A stretch of 64,000 nt of DNA from CAILZL01 sp963748005 (GCA_963748005.1 CAVVHH010000002.1:2976001-3040000), one strand, 5' to 3'; positions 16,296 to 24,526 are shown, counted from the stretch's first letter. Notes: generated from the letters alone by a model not told the origin. Made by a program: numbers and translations.

Positions 16296-16743
16296 AGCTG
16301 GGCGGAGACATCTGATCATCGGTTGGGCGGGCACCTGATTTTCCATAATACAAGGGCTGGCGGTGATTTGGTTTTCGCACAATTGGGTATCGATGCTTCC
16401 TCACAGCACAGACAGGGTCTGGGTGTGCATGTCGGCGAGCGAAGAAAATTGCTGATGAAGAATGGCAGTCTATTTACTCCACAAGAGCCAAAGGCAAATC
16501 CGTCGAAAGGTGGTGGTGCAAAGCCACACGTCCAAAGACGCGAGTCAATGACGGTGGGTTTGCCGGGCTTCTCAATAAGGGCTCTCGCAATTCCTGACGG
16601 AGATTCGTTAAAGAATCGTATTCATACGTATTCATATGTGACGCATTTGTCGGTTATTACTCGGAATTCAAATGCGTCTGATCAATATCGATGCAGCTGG
16701 CCAACGCTGTGGACAGATCGGGCCGGCGAGCGGAGACGCGAGC
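16296..16743. other. Intergenic leader region of Ig/FN3 lipoprotein 2
   Basis: This 448-bp gap has no gene. Its second half is homologous to the leader of paralogue 1: the run before the aptamer, the degenerate aptamer (about 16475-16570), a shared AAGAATCGTATTCATA segment and the final GAGCGGAGACGCGAG before the start codon. The whole riboswitch-leader-gene unit has therefore been duplicated. Confidence 0.7.
16475..16570 (+). promoter_or_regulatory. Degenerate c-di-GMP-I riboswitch, copy 2
   Basis: Recognisable as GEMM-I by AAAGGCAAATCC, a GAAA hairpin, TGCAAAGCC and a closing TTTGCCGG. Several normally conserved segments have changed: GGGACGC reads GGTGGTGC, the tetraloop-receptor CTAAG/TATG reads CCAAAG/CAATG, and AGCGGGGTT reads GGTGGGTTT. 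It sits 174 nt before lipoprotein 2. Ligand binding may be weakened, altered or lost. Confidence 0.75.
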
Positions 16744-18318
16744 ATGTTGATTAGTCAGAGAGGCTTGGTCTGCTGCTGTGCGTGTGCGTTGGCACTGGCG
16801 CTGGGAGCCTGTGGTGGTGAGACGGCGGACAGCAGTTCTTTGTCGCCAAGCTCGGCTGCTGTTATCGCATCATCCAGTAGTTCGGTCAGTAGTTCGGCAA
16901 ACAGCAGCTCTTCATCGACCAGTAGTGCATCATCGAGTAGCCCGGCGAGCACGATCACCAACCGGGCTCCGGTTATCAGCGGTCTGGCAATGACTACTGC
17001 CACCGTTGGTACTGTTTATAGCTTCACTCCGACGGCCAGCGATGCCGATGGCGATGCGCTGACATTCAGCGCCAGCAATGTGCCGAACTGGGCAACTTTC
17101 AATACCGCAACGCATGTGTTGTCTGGCACGCCAACGGCGGCGGGTACTTTCTCCAATGTCGTTATCAGTGTCAGTGACGGTGCTACTACCGTGTCGTTGC
17201 CGGTGTTTTCCATTGTGGTTACTGCGCCGGTTGGCGGAAATCGTGCACCGGTAATCAGTGGTAGCCCGTTGCAGAGCCTTGCTGCTGGCACTGCATATTC
17301 GTTTACACCCACTGCTACCGATGCAGATGGCGATACGGTGGCCTGGTCCGTATCCGGCTTGCCCAGCTGGCTGAGCTTTAACGCCAGCAGCCATACGATT
17401 TCCGGTACCCCTGCCGCCGCCAATCGTGGCACCACCGGGGCTATTGTTATCTCGGTATCCGATGGTAAGGGTGGTATCAGTTCGCTGGCGGGATTCACCA
17501 TCACGGTTGTTAATCGCGTGCCCACCCTTAGCGGCACGCCAGTCACGTCGGTTGCTGCAGGCAGCGCCTATAGTTTTACCCCCGGTGGCGTGGATGCCGA
17601 TGGTGACACGCTGACTTACTCGATTACCAGCAAGCCGGGCTGGGCGGCATTCAATACATCGACGGGCGCATTGACGGGTTCGCCTGCTTCGGTCGATAAG
17701 GGGATATTTTCAGACATTGTGATTTCAGCGAGCGATGGCAAGGGCGGGTCAGCAAGCCTGGCGTCATTCACCATCACGGTAATGAACACGGCGCCGACAA
17801 TTACCGGGACGCCCGTCACTACCGGCAAGGTTGGGGCGGCTTATTCATTTATCCCGACAGGTTCGGATGCCAATGGCGATATCCTCGCGTATTCCATCAG
17901 CAACAAGCCGGCATGGGCAACCTTCAATACCGCCACCGGCAGTTTGACAGGTACTCCCACAGCAACAGGAACCTTTTCTGCTATCACCATTACCGTATCG
18001 GACGGCGCCGTCGGCGCCTCGTTACCGGCTTTTGCAATTGCCATCAGCGCGGCGACCACCGGAACAGCGACCGTAAGCTGGACAGCCCCCACGCAAAACA
18101 CTGATGGCTCGCCGCTCACGGACTTGGCGGGATACACCATTTACTACGGCACCAGTTCCGGTAATCTGAATAACAGCATCAACGTAAACTCTGCAGCTAC
18201 AACGTCGTATACCGTCAGTGGTTTGGCGACGGGCGCCACATATTATTTTGCAGTTTCTGCCGTTAACTCTTCGGGTGTTTCCAGCAGCCTGTCGGATGTG
18301 GGAAGCAAGACAATTTGA
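16744..18318 (+). CDS. Ig-like/fibronectin III lipoprotein, paralogue 2 (four Ig repeats)
   Basis: A 524-residue paralogue with signal peptide and lipobox LGAC, a long Ser-rich linker, four tandem putative-Ig domains (each NxxPxxxG...YSFTP/YSFIP...D.DGD, or DANGD in the fourth) and one C-terminal fibronectin III domain. The last Ig plus FN3 portion is nearly identical at DNA level to paralogue 1, while the three other Ig repeats differ more. The ATG at 16744 is chosen by alignment with paralogue 1 and its GGAG site. Surface adhesin or matrix function is inferred. Confidence 0.87.
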   Translation: MLISQRGLVCCCACALALALGACGGETADSSSLSPSSAAVIASSSSSVSSSANSSSSSTSSASSSSPASTITNRAPVISGLAMTTATVGTVYSFTPTASDADGDALTFSASNVPNWATFNTATHVLSGTPTAAGTFSNVVISVSDGATTVSLPVFSIVVTAPVGGNRAPVISGSPLQSLAAGTAYSFTPTATDADGDTVAWSVSGLPSWLSFNASSHTISGTPAAANRGTTGAIVISVSDGKGGISSLAGFTITVVNRVPTLSGTPVTSVAAGSAYSFTPGGVDADGDTLTYSITSKPGWAAFNTSTGALTGSPASVDKGIFSDIVISASDGKGGSASLASFTITVMNTAPTITGTPVTTGKVGAAYSFIPTGSDANGDILAYSISNKPAWATFNTATGSLTGTPTATGTFSAITITVSDGAVGASLPAFAIAISAATTGTATVSWTAPTQNTDGSPLTDLAGYTIYYGTSSGNLNNSINVNSAATTSYTVSGLATGATYYFAVSAVNSSGVSSSLSDVGSKTI

Positions 18319-18732
18319 AACAGCATGATGGCATTCGACGATCAAGCTGGATGGGCTGGATCCTGCCAGATCCAAGGGCTGTGATCTGACTCTCAAGACA
18401 ATTATTATGGTCACTGACGGGTGGCGTGGGCGGTAGATTAGGGCGTCTGTCTGCGCGTAAAGACAATTGTTGGAATGCTCCCGCCGCGTGTTCAATGCTG
18501 GCAACTTCAAGGGCCAACCCGTCGAAAGACGGGGACGCAAAGCCTCCGGTCTAAGGGTTTCGGCCTATGACAGCGGGGTTGCCGGATAGCCGTCCGAACA
18601 GTGGCGTTCCCCAATCCTGCCTTTGTCAGCGTCTTCCCGACCGATGATTTGTGTCAGAGGGTCCGCACTGTGTGTCGGGTCCCAGCACCTGTAGCACACG
18701 ATGGTCATGGCTGAAATCGGAGATACGGCAGA
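18319..18732. other. Intergenic leader region of Ig/FN3 lipoprotein 3
   Basis: A 414-bp gap without a gene. It holds an intact c-di-GMP-I aptamer (about 18497-18588). The segments on either side do not closely match the leaders of paralogues 1 and 2, except for the phrase AAAGACAATTGTTGGAATGC resembling the sequence upstream of aptamer 1. Confidence 0.6.
18497..18588 (+). promoter_or_regulatory. c-di-GMP-I (GEMM-I) riboswitch, copy 3
   Basis: The core reads AAGGGCCAACCCGTC, a GAAA tetraloop, GACGGGGACGCAAAGCCTCC, then CGGTCTAAGG, CCTATGAC and AGCGGGGTTGCCGG. The tetraloop, receptor and ligand-pocket segments are all close to consensus. It is the best-preserved aptamer of the three and lies 145 nt upstream of lipoprotein 3. 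Confidence 0.93.
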
Positions 18733-19452
18733 ATGGTGTTACGGGGCTGCTTGGGACGACGCGCTGCGGTGCTGCTGCTCATGTTCGCAATGAGCTCAGG
18801 CCTGACCGCCTGTGGCGGCGGTGACGGCGGATCCAGTATGCCTGCCAGTGCGGCAGCATCGGCCGGCGCTGGTTCTTCCTCCAGTGCATCAACCTCCAGC
18901 ACATCAATAGGCACCAACCGCGCCCCCACCATAGGCGGGTCGCCAACTACCTCGCTAACAGTCGGTAGCGTCTACAGCTTTACACCCGTGGCCGCGGATG
19001 CAGACGGTAATACGCTCAGTTTCTCCATCGCTAACCGGCCGGCTTGGGCTACTTTTAATACACTAACTGGTGGTCTCACTGGGACACCGACCACGGCGGG
19101 TAGTTACGCCAATATCATCATTTCCGTCAGCGACGGGCAGGCAAGCACTGCCCTGCCGGCGTTCGCCATAACGGTTAATGCGACCAGCGCTACCGGAACC
19201 GCGACACTGAGCTGGACACCGCCGACCCTTAATACCGATGGTTCGACACTTACCGACCTGGCGGGATATACGATTTACTACGGTACCAATCCTGGCAATT
19301 TGAGCAGTACGGTAGGTATCAACTCTGCTGGAGCTACCAGTTACACGATAAGCGGGTTGACCAAAGGAACGACTTATTATTTTGCGTTGGCATCCGTTAA
19401 TGCCACCGGCATTTCGAGTCCGCTTTCCGACGTGGCCAGTAAAACCATCTGA
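18733..19452 (+). CDS. Ig-like/fibronectin III lipoprotein, paralogue 3
   Basis: A 239-residue protein with an N-terminal signal sequence and lipobox LTAC (Cys near residue 25), a Ser/Thr-rich linker, one putative-Ig domain (NRAPTIGG, YSFTPVAADADGNT) and a fibronectin III domain (LAGYTIYYGTNPGNL, TYYFALASVNATG). Same architecture as paralogue 1 but more diverged. GGAG lies about 10 nt before the ATG. It is the last of three c-di-GMP-riboswitch lipoprotein units and is followed by the glycine riboswitch. Confidence 0.87.
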   Translation: MVLRGCLGRRAAVLLLMFAMSSGLTACGGGDGGSSMPASAAASAGAGSSSSASTSSTSIGTNRAPTIGGSPTTSLTVGSVYSFTPVAADADGNTLSFSIANRPAWATFNTLTGGLTGTPTTAGSYANIIISVSDGQASTALPAFAITVNATSATGTATLSWTPPTLNTDGSTLTDLAGYTIYYGTNPGNLSSTVGINSAGATSYTISGLTKGTTYYFALASVNATGISSPLSDVASKTI

Positions 19453-19479
19453 CGAGTTCCAGGTGACGCTTGCGCGAGT

Positions 19480-19518
19480 AGAGGCGCAGCCTGAATCAGG
19501 CTGCGCCCTAATTTTTTC
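19480..19518 (+). terminator. Rho-independent terminator after lipoprotein 3
   Basis: GAGGCGCAGCCTGA / TCAGGCTGCGCC forms a long GC-rich stem with a tiny loop, followed by CTAATTTTTTCTG. It separates the c-di-GMP lipoprotein cluster from the glycine-controlled operon. Confidence 0.88.
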
Positions 19519-19561
19519 TGACGAACGCAACCGACTCCGCTACCATTGCCCCGCCCATGAC

Positions 19562-19643
19562 CACTTGGCCGGAGAGAGTCGGGAATCCGACCGCCGAAGG
19601 CGCAACCGCCCGGAAACGCTCAGGCAAATGAACGGCACAAGTG
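19562..19643 (+). promoter_or_regulatory. Glycine riboswitch, aptamer 1
   Basis: The aptamer is closed by CACTTGGCCG pairing with CGGCACAAGTG. Inside are the conserved blocks GGAGAGAGTCGG, CCGCCGAAGGCGCAACCGCC and CGCTCAGGCAAATGAACGG, which match the glycine aptamer consensus. It regulates the glycine cleavage operon starting at 20014. Confidence 0.9.
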
Positions 19644-19649
19644 ATTTTT

Positions 19650-19796
19650 GGGAGTTCATCTCAAAGCACAGCGAGCGAAGTGAGTTCATGTTTTCCGCCG
19701 GAGCGCAGGAACCGGAGCGTACACGCAAGTACGTGAGGATTCCGAGCACCGCCGGGACGTGAAATCACGAGCTCAGTAGCTTTGAGATGAACTCCC
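19650..19796. repeat. Palindromic repeat between the two glycine aptamers
   Basis: Perfect 18-bp arms, GGGAGTTCATCTCAAAGC at 19650-19667 and its complement at 19779-19796, enclose about 110 bp with further partial symmetry (GTGAGTTCATG...CGTGAAATCAC). The element occupies the linker that is normally only around ten nucleotides in tandem glycine riboswitches. Confidence 0.88.
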
Positions 19797-19803
19797 CGGA
19801 TTG

Positions 19804-19929
19804 ATGGGTCTCTGGAGAGCGATCACCTTGCCTGCGGCCAGTCCGCAATCAGGATGGTGATCCACCGAAGGGGAGCGGTGCCCGCGATCAGCGCGACACC
19901 CGATCTCTCAGGTACCCGGACAGAGGGGC
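19804..19929 (+). promoter_or_regulatory. Glycine riboswitch, aptamer 2
   Basis: Conserved blocks are CTCTGGAGAGCGATC, CACCGAAGGGGAGCGGTGC and ATCTCTCAGGTACCCGGACAGAGGGG, the hallmark end of the glycine aptamer. A small extra hairpin (TGCGG...CCGCA) extends one stem. It lies 85 nt before gcvT. Confidence 0.92.
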
Positions 19930-20013
19930 GCAGCCATGGCTTTCCGCACATAGAGCGTGTGCAAGGCAGGCAGCGACCTTATTTTGTCCAGGCTCGAATC
20001 GCGGAGACTTTTC

Positions 20014-21102
20014 ATGGGTTTACGTACCCCCCTGTATGACACGCATGTCGCTGCTGGCGCGCGCATGGTGGATTTCGGCGGCTGGGACATGCCGGTCAAC
20101 TATGGCTCGCAGATCGACGAGCACCATGCCGTGCGCCGCGACGCCGGCATGTTTGATGTCTCGCACATGTGTGTGCTCGATCTGACCGGCCTGCGCATCC
20201 GTGAATTTCTGCGTTATCTGCTGGCCAATGATGTGGCCAAGCTCAAAACCTCCGGCAGAGCCCTGTACAGCTGCATGCTCAATGAGCGCGGTGGGGTCAT
20301 CGATGATCTGATTGTCTACTTCATGACGGAGAGCTGGTTCCGCATGGTGGTGAACGCGGGCACGCGTGACAAAGACATCGCCTGGATCAGGCAACAGGCT
20401 GTCGCCTTCAATGTTGATGTAAGGGTGCGCGATGACCTGGCCATGATTGCGGTGCAGGGTCCGAATGCCCGCGCCAAGGCTGTTTCCGTGCTGGGCGTTG
20501 ACACGCAAGCCGCACTGGATTTGAAGGTATTTGCCGGCGGTGAGTTCGGTCGCTACTTCATCGCCCGCACTGGCTACACCGGCGAAGATGGCTTTGAAGT
20601 CATGCTACCCAGGGCAGAGGCCGGTGCGTTGTGGCTGAAGTTTCATGCTGCCGGCATTGCTCAGTGTGGCCTGGGCGCACGCGACACCTTGCGTCTTGAA
20701 GCCGGCATGAACTTGTATGGCAATGATATGGACGAAAATCAGTCGCCATTGGAATCCGGCTTGACCTGGACCATTGCCTTCGAACCCAGGGATCGCAAAT
20801 TCATCGGCCGCACCGCGCTTGAAGCGCAACAGGCGGCCGGTGTGCCACGCAAAATGGTTGGCCTGTTGCTCGAAGACCGCGGCGTGTTGCGCTCGCATCA
20901 GGCAGTTCTGGTGGACGGCCAGGCAAATGGCGAGATCACCAGCGGCACGTTCTCGCCCACACTGGAGCGTTCCATTGCGCTGGCGCGCGTGCCGGCCGCT
21001 GCGCATGGCAACGTGAAAGTGGATGTCCGCGGCAAACAGCTCGTAGCGCGCATCGTGCCGTATCCGTTTGCGCGCAATGGCAAGGTTTGTATTGAAGTTT
21101 GA
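20014..21102 (+). CDS. gcvT: Glycine cleavage system aminomethyltransferase (T protein)
   Basis: Releases ammonia from the aminomethyl-lipoyl H protein and makes 5,10-methylene-THF. 362 residues; the N-terminus LRTPLYDTHVAAGARMVDFGGWDMPVNY is nearly canonical, and the family DARDTLRLEAGMNLYGNDM-type motif (GARDTLRLEAGMNLYG, near residue 227) is present. The ATG at 20014 has GGAG 10 nt upstream; an in-frame ATG at 19957 lies in the leader and is not used. First gene of the glycine-riboswitch operon gcvT-gcvH-gcvPA-gcvPB. Confidence 0.96.
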   Translation: MGLRTPLYDTHVAAGARMVDFGGWDMPVNYGSQIDEHHAVRRDAGMFDVSHMCVLDLTGLRIREFLRYLLANDVAKLKTSGRALYSCMLNERGGVIDDLIVYFMTESWFRMVVNAGTRDKDIAWIRQQAVAFNVDVRVRDDLAMIAVQGPNARAKAVSVLGVDTQAALDLKVFAGGEFGRYFIARTGYTGEDGFEVMLPRAEAGALWLKFHAAGIAQCGLGARDTLRLEAGMNLYGNDMDENQSPLESGLTWTIAFEPRDRKFIGRTALEAQQAAGVPRKMVGLLLEDRGVLRSHQAVLVDGQANGEITSGTFSPTLERSIALARVPAAAHGNVKVDVRGKQLVARIVPYPFARNGKVCIEV

Positions 21103-21113
21103 ATATTCTGCAG

Positions 21114-21176
21114 GGGGCGCTCGTGAGCGCCCCTATTCATCGTCCTTACAAAGGGCGGTTCACGAACCGCCCCTAC
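21114..21176. repeat. Pair of REP-like hairpins between gcvT and gcvH
   Basis: GGGGCGCTCGTGAGCGCCCC (21114-21133) is followed by GGGCGGTTCACGAACCGCCCCTAC (21153-21176), which on the minus strand is a GTAG-headed hairpin. The two lie inside the gcv operon, 12 bp after gcvT and 25 bp before gcvH. Confidence 0.85.
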
Positions 21177-21201
21177 TCTGATCTTTTTTTGAGGAACTGA
21201 C

Positions 21202-21594
21202 ATGAGCAACATTCCTGCTGATCTCAAATATCTTGCCAGCCACGAGTGGGCACGCGTTGAGGCCGATGGCACCCTGACTGTGGGTATCTCTGATCATGCC
21301 CAGTCCGCGCTGGGCGATCTGGTATTTGTTGAAACACCGGATGTCGGCCGCAGGCTCAAGGCGGGCGATGCGTTTGCCGTAGTGGAATCAGTCAAGGCCG
21401 CTTCGGATGTGTACAGCCCGGTCAGCGGCGAAGTGGTTGCGGTGAACGAAGCGCTGGGCGCGACGCCGGAACTGATCAATCAGGCGCCTTATGGCGACGG
21501 CTGGTTGATGAAAATTCGTCCCAGCGATGCCGGCGAAGTTGCCAAGCTGCTGGATTCTGCAGCGTACCAGGCTGTTGTTGACGCTGCGCACTAA
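21202..21594 (+). CDS. gcvH: Glycine cleavage system H protein
   Basis: The lipoylated carrier protein that shuttles the aminomethyl group between P, T and L proteins. 130 residues; the lipoyl-lysine motif FAVVESVKAASDVYSPVSGEV is near residue 57 (Lys in SVKAA). The start MSNIPADLKYLASHEWARV is standard, with GAGGAA upstream. It is 11 bp before gcvPA in the same operon. Lipoylation itself needs LipA/LipB or LplA, not in this window. Confidence 0.97.
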   Translation: MSNIPADLKYLASHEWARVEADGTLTVGISDHAQSALGDLVFVETPDVGRRLKAGDAFAVVESVKAASDVYSPVSGEVVAVNEALGATPELINQAPYGDGWLMKIRPSDAGEVAKLLDSAAYQAVVDAAH

Positions 21595-21605
21595 GGACAT
21601 CGCAC

Positions 21606-22964
21606 ATGCCGTTCATTCCCCACACGCCCGAAGATGTGCGCGAGATGCTGGCCACCATAGGCGCACCCAGCATTGAAGCGTTGTTTGAAGAAATTCCCGC
21701 TGACTTGCGTGCCAAGGGGCTGACGCAGGTGCCAGATGCACTCACTGAAATGGAAGTGGGTCAGCTGATGCAGCAGCGCGCGAATCAGGATGGCAGATAT
21801 CTGAACTTTATCGGTGCCGGTGCTTACGAGCATCACATCCCTGCGGCAGTATGGGCGGTTGTCACGCGGGGCGAATTCTATTCGGCATACACGCCGTATC
21901 AGGCCGAGGCTTCGCAGGGTACCCTGCAGCTGTTGTACGAATACCAGACCATGATGGCCAGTCTCACCGGCATGGCGGTATCGAATGCTTCGTTGTATGA
22001 CGGTGCATCGGCGCTGTCGGAAGCCTGTCTCATGGCGGTTCGCGCCAACCGCAAGTCGCAGTCGCAGCGCTTCATCATTCCGTCCAGCGTCAATCCGACT
22101 TATACCTCGGTGACCAAGGCAGTAGCCGGCAATCAGAATCTGAAGTTTGACGCCGTGGCGTTCGACGGCAAGTCCGGCACCACGCTGGTTGAGTCACTTA
22201 AAGGATTTGAAGGTCAGGACATCACCGGCATCGTGATTCAGCAGCCGAACTTCTTCGGTCAACTGGAAGACGTGGATGCACTGACTGACTGGGCGCATAC
22301 CAACGGCATATTCGTCATCGCGGTGGTGAATCCGATTTCTCTTGCGCTGCTCAAGCCGCCGGGTGAATGGGGGCAGAAAGGTGCGGACATTGTCGTTGGC
22401 GATGGCCAGCCACTGGGTGTGCCGCTGGCGTCCGGTGGCCCGTACTTCGGGTTCATGACCACGCGCATGGACTACGTGCGGCAGATGCCGGGTCGTATCA
22501 TCGGCCGTACCGTCGATCTGGAGGGCAAGCAGGGTTTCACGCTGACGTTGCAGGCCCGCGAGCAGCACATTCGCCGCGGCAAAGCGACTTCGAATATCTG
22601 TACCAATCAGGGCCTGCTGGTGACGGCGGCGACCATCTACATGTCAATTCTCGGTGCGGAAGGGCTGGAGCGTGTGGCGGCGAATTCACAGCAACGAACC
22701 GCAGAACTGATGGACGCGCTTACCAGAATTCCTGGTGTGAAGTTGGCGTTTACCGGAACGCGTTTCCATGAAGCGGTGATTACGCTGAATCGCCCTGTTC
22801 CTGAGGTGCTGGCAGCATTGGTCGAGCGTGGCATCGTCGGCGGGTATGACCTCACGCCGCACTTTCCGCAGCTGGGCAATGCCTTGCTGGTATGTGCTAC
22901 CGAGACTCGAACGAGTGCTGATGTTGCGGCGTATGCCAAAGCGCTTGCCGAAGTGTTGAAGTAA
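21606..22964 (+). CDS. gcvPA: Glycine dehydrogenase (decarboxylating), subunit 1
   Basis: The N-terminal half of P protein as a separate 452-residue subunit. It decarboxylates glycine together with GcvPB. Family features are MPFIPHTPEDVREMLATIG at the start, FIGAGAYEHHIPAAVW near residue 68, YTPYQAEASQGTLQLLYEYQ near 97 and TSNICTNQGLL near 336. Split subunits are usual in Xanthomonadales-like and many other bacteria; E. coli has a fused GcvP. It ends 5 bp before a REP-like repeat that separates it from gcvPB. Confidence 0.96.
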   Translation: MPFIPHTPEDVREMLATIGAPSIEALFEEIPADLRAKGLTQVPDALTEMEVGQLMQQRANQDGRYLNFIGAGAYEHHIPAAVWAVVTRGEFYSAYTPYQAEASQGTLQLLYEYQTMMASLTGMAVSNASLYDGASALSEACLMAVRANRKSQSQRFIIPSSVNPTYTSVTKAVAGNQNLKFDAVAFDGKSGTTLVESLKGFEGQDITGIVIQQPNFFGQLEDVDALTDWAHTNGIFVIAVVNPISLALLKPPGEWGQKGADIVVGDGQPLGVPLASGGPYFGFMTTRMDYVRQMPGRIIGRTVDLEGKQGFTLTLQAREQHIRRGKATSNICTNQGLLVTAATIYMSILGAEGLERVAANSQQRTAELMDALTRIPGVKLAFTGTRFHEAVITLNRPVPEVLAALVERGIVGGYDLTPHFPQLGNALLVCATETRTSADVAAYAKALAEVLK

Positions 22965-22968
22965 CAGT

Positions 22969-23046
22969 GTAGGTTGGGCTGAGTCTTCGAAGCCCAACTT
23001 GAATCGTTCGCCAATTGTTGGGCTTCGAAAACTCAGCCCAACCTAC
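22969..23046. repeat. GTAG-headed inverted repeat between gcvPA and gcvPB
   Basis: GTAGGTTGGGCTGAGT (22969-22984) is perfectly complementary to 23031-23046. Inside, CTTCGAAGCCCAAC pairs with GTTGGGCTTCGAA. This is two convergent GTAG-headed REP units. The same arm phrase GTAGGTTGGGCTGA occurs at 41490. Confidence 0.88.
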
Positions 23047-23071
23047 GAACAAAATGGATTGGACTTGTCAC

Positions 23072-24523
23072 ATGACTGAAAAACTCATCTTCCAACATTC
23101 GCGCACTGGCCGATCTGCCGCTGCGCAATATCCGGCTGCGGTGCCGAGCGACATTCCTGCCAACTTGCGTCGTACCAGGCGTCCGCAGTTACCGGAAGTG
23201 TCCGAGCTGCAGGCAGTGCGCCACTACACCCGTCTGTCGCAGAAGAATTTTTCCATCGACACGCACTTCTATCCGCTGGGCTCCTGCACCATGAAGTACA
23301 ACCCGCGTGCGTGTAATCAGTACGCCATGCTGCCGGAGTTTCTGGGTCGCCATCCGCTGGCGCCGGATGCCACCGGACAGGGTTTCCTGGCGTGCATGTA
23401 CGAATTGCAGGAGATGCTCAAGGACGTCACCGGCATGAATGCCGTATCGCTGACGCCCATGGCGGGCGCACAGGGCGAGTTTGCCGGTGTGGCGATGATC
23501 CGCGCCTACCATCGCTCGCGTGGCGAGTCGCATCGCGATGAACTGATCGTGCCGGATGCGGCGCACGGCACCAATCCGGCGACGGCGACCATGTGCGGTT
23601 GCAAAGTGGTGGAGATCCCCTCGCTGCCCTCGGGTGATATCGATCTGGAAGCGCTGCAGAAAGCAGTAGGGCCAAACACGGCGGGCATCATGCTCACCAA
23701 CCCCTCGACGCTGGGCGTGTTCGAGCGTCGCATCAAGCAGATGGCGCAGATTGTTCATGACGCCGGCGGCCTGCTGTACTACGACGGGGCCAACCTCAAT
23801 GCCATTCTCGGCAAGGTGCGTCCGGGCGACATGGGTTTCGACGTGATCCACATGAATCTGCACAAGACCTTCTCCACGCCGCATGGCGGTGGCGGTCCGG
23901 GCGCGGGCGCGGTGGGCATGAGTGCGCGCGTGACGCCGTTCATGCCGCTGCCTGTAGTGGGCAAGGAAAGTGACAAGTATCGCTGGCTCACTGAAAAAGA
24001 TCTGCCCCAGTCGATCGGTCGCCTGTCCGGTTTCATGGGTAATGCCGGCGTGTTGATGCGTGCGTATATCTATATGCGCATGCTGGGCAAAGCCGGCATG
24101 CAGCGTGTTGCCGAATATGCCGCGCTGAATGCCAACTACCTGCTGGCGCGTCTGCGTCAGGCCGGTTTTGATCCGGCCTATCCGGAACGCCGTGCCAGCC
24201 ATGAGTTCATCATCACGCTCAAGCGTCAGGCACGCGAGCTGAATGTGAATGCCATGGACTTCGCCAAGCGCCTGCTGGATTACGGCTTTCATGCGCCCAC
24301 CACGTACTTCCCGCTGCTGGTGCCGGAGTGCCTGCTGATCGAGCCGACTGAAACCGAGGCCAAGGAAGAGCTGGACGCGTTCGTCGATGCCCTGATCGAG
24401 ATCCAGCGTGAAGCTGAAACCGATGCCGAAAAAGTGAAGGGTGCGCCGTACACGTTGCCCGTGCGTCGTCTCGATGATGTGCGCGCCGCGAAGCAGCTGG
24501 ATCTGACCTGGAAGGCATATTGA
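23072..24523 (+). CDS. gcvPB: Glycine dehydrogenase (decarboxylating), subunit 2
   Basis: The PLP-binding subunit of P protein, 483 residues. The PLP-lysine motif HMNLHKTFSTPHGGGGPG is near residue 269, and the family pieces FSIDTHFYPLGSCTMKYNPR near 65 and LTPMAGAQGEFAG near 128 are clear. The ATG at 23072 is chosen because upstream in-frame starts fall in the REP repeat. Last gene of the gcv operon proper; a repeat separates it from dgkA. Confidence 0.96.
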   Translation: MTEKLIFQHSRTGRSAAAQYPAAVPSDIPANLRRTRRPQLPEVSELQAVRHYTRLSQKNFSIDTHFYPLGSCTMKYNPRACNQYAMLPEFLGRHPLAPDATGQGFLACMYELQEMLKDVTGMNAVSLTPMAGAQGEFAGVAMIRAYHRSRGESHRDELIVPDAAHGTNPATATMCGCKVVEIPSLPSGDIDLEALQKAVGPNTAGIMLTNPSTLGVFERRIKQMAQIVHDAGGLLYYDGANLNAILGKVRPGDMGFDVIHMNLHKTFSTPHGGGGPGAGAVGMSARVTPFMPLPVVGKESDKYRWLTEKDLPQSIGRLSGFMGNAGVLMRAYIYMRMLGKAGMQRVAEYAALNANYLLARLRQAGFDPAYPERRASHEFIITLKRQARELNVNAMDFAKRLLDYGFHAPTTYFPLLVPECLLIEPTETEAKEELDAFVDALIEIQREAETDAEKVKGAPYTLPVRRLDDVRAAKQLDLTWKAY

Positions 24524-24526
24524 CGC

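Larger units (their letters stand above)
19453..20013. other. Leader region of the gcv operon
   Basis: This 561-bp gap codes for no protein. It begins with the hairpin AGGCGCAGCCTGAATCAGGCTGCGCCT followed by AATTTTTT (about 19480-19517), a convincing terminator for lipoprotein 3. Then come glycine aptamer 1, a palindromic repeat, glycine aptamer 2 and about 85 nt of leader before gcvT. Confidence 0.8.
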
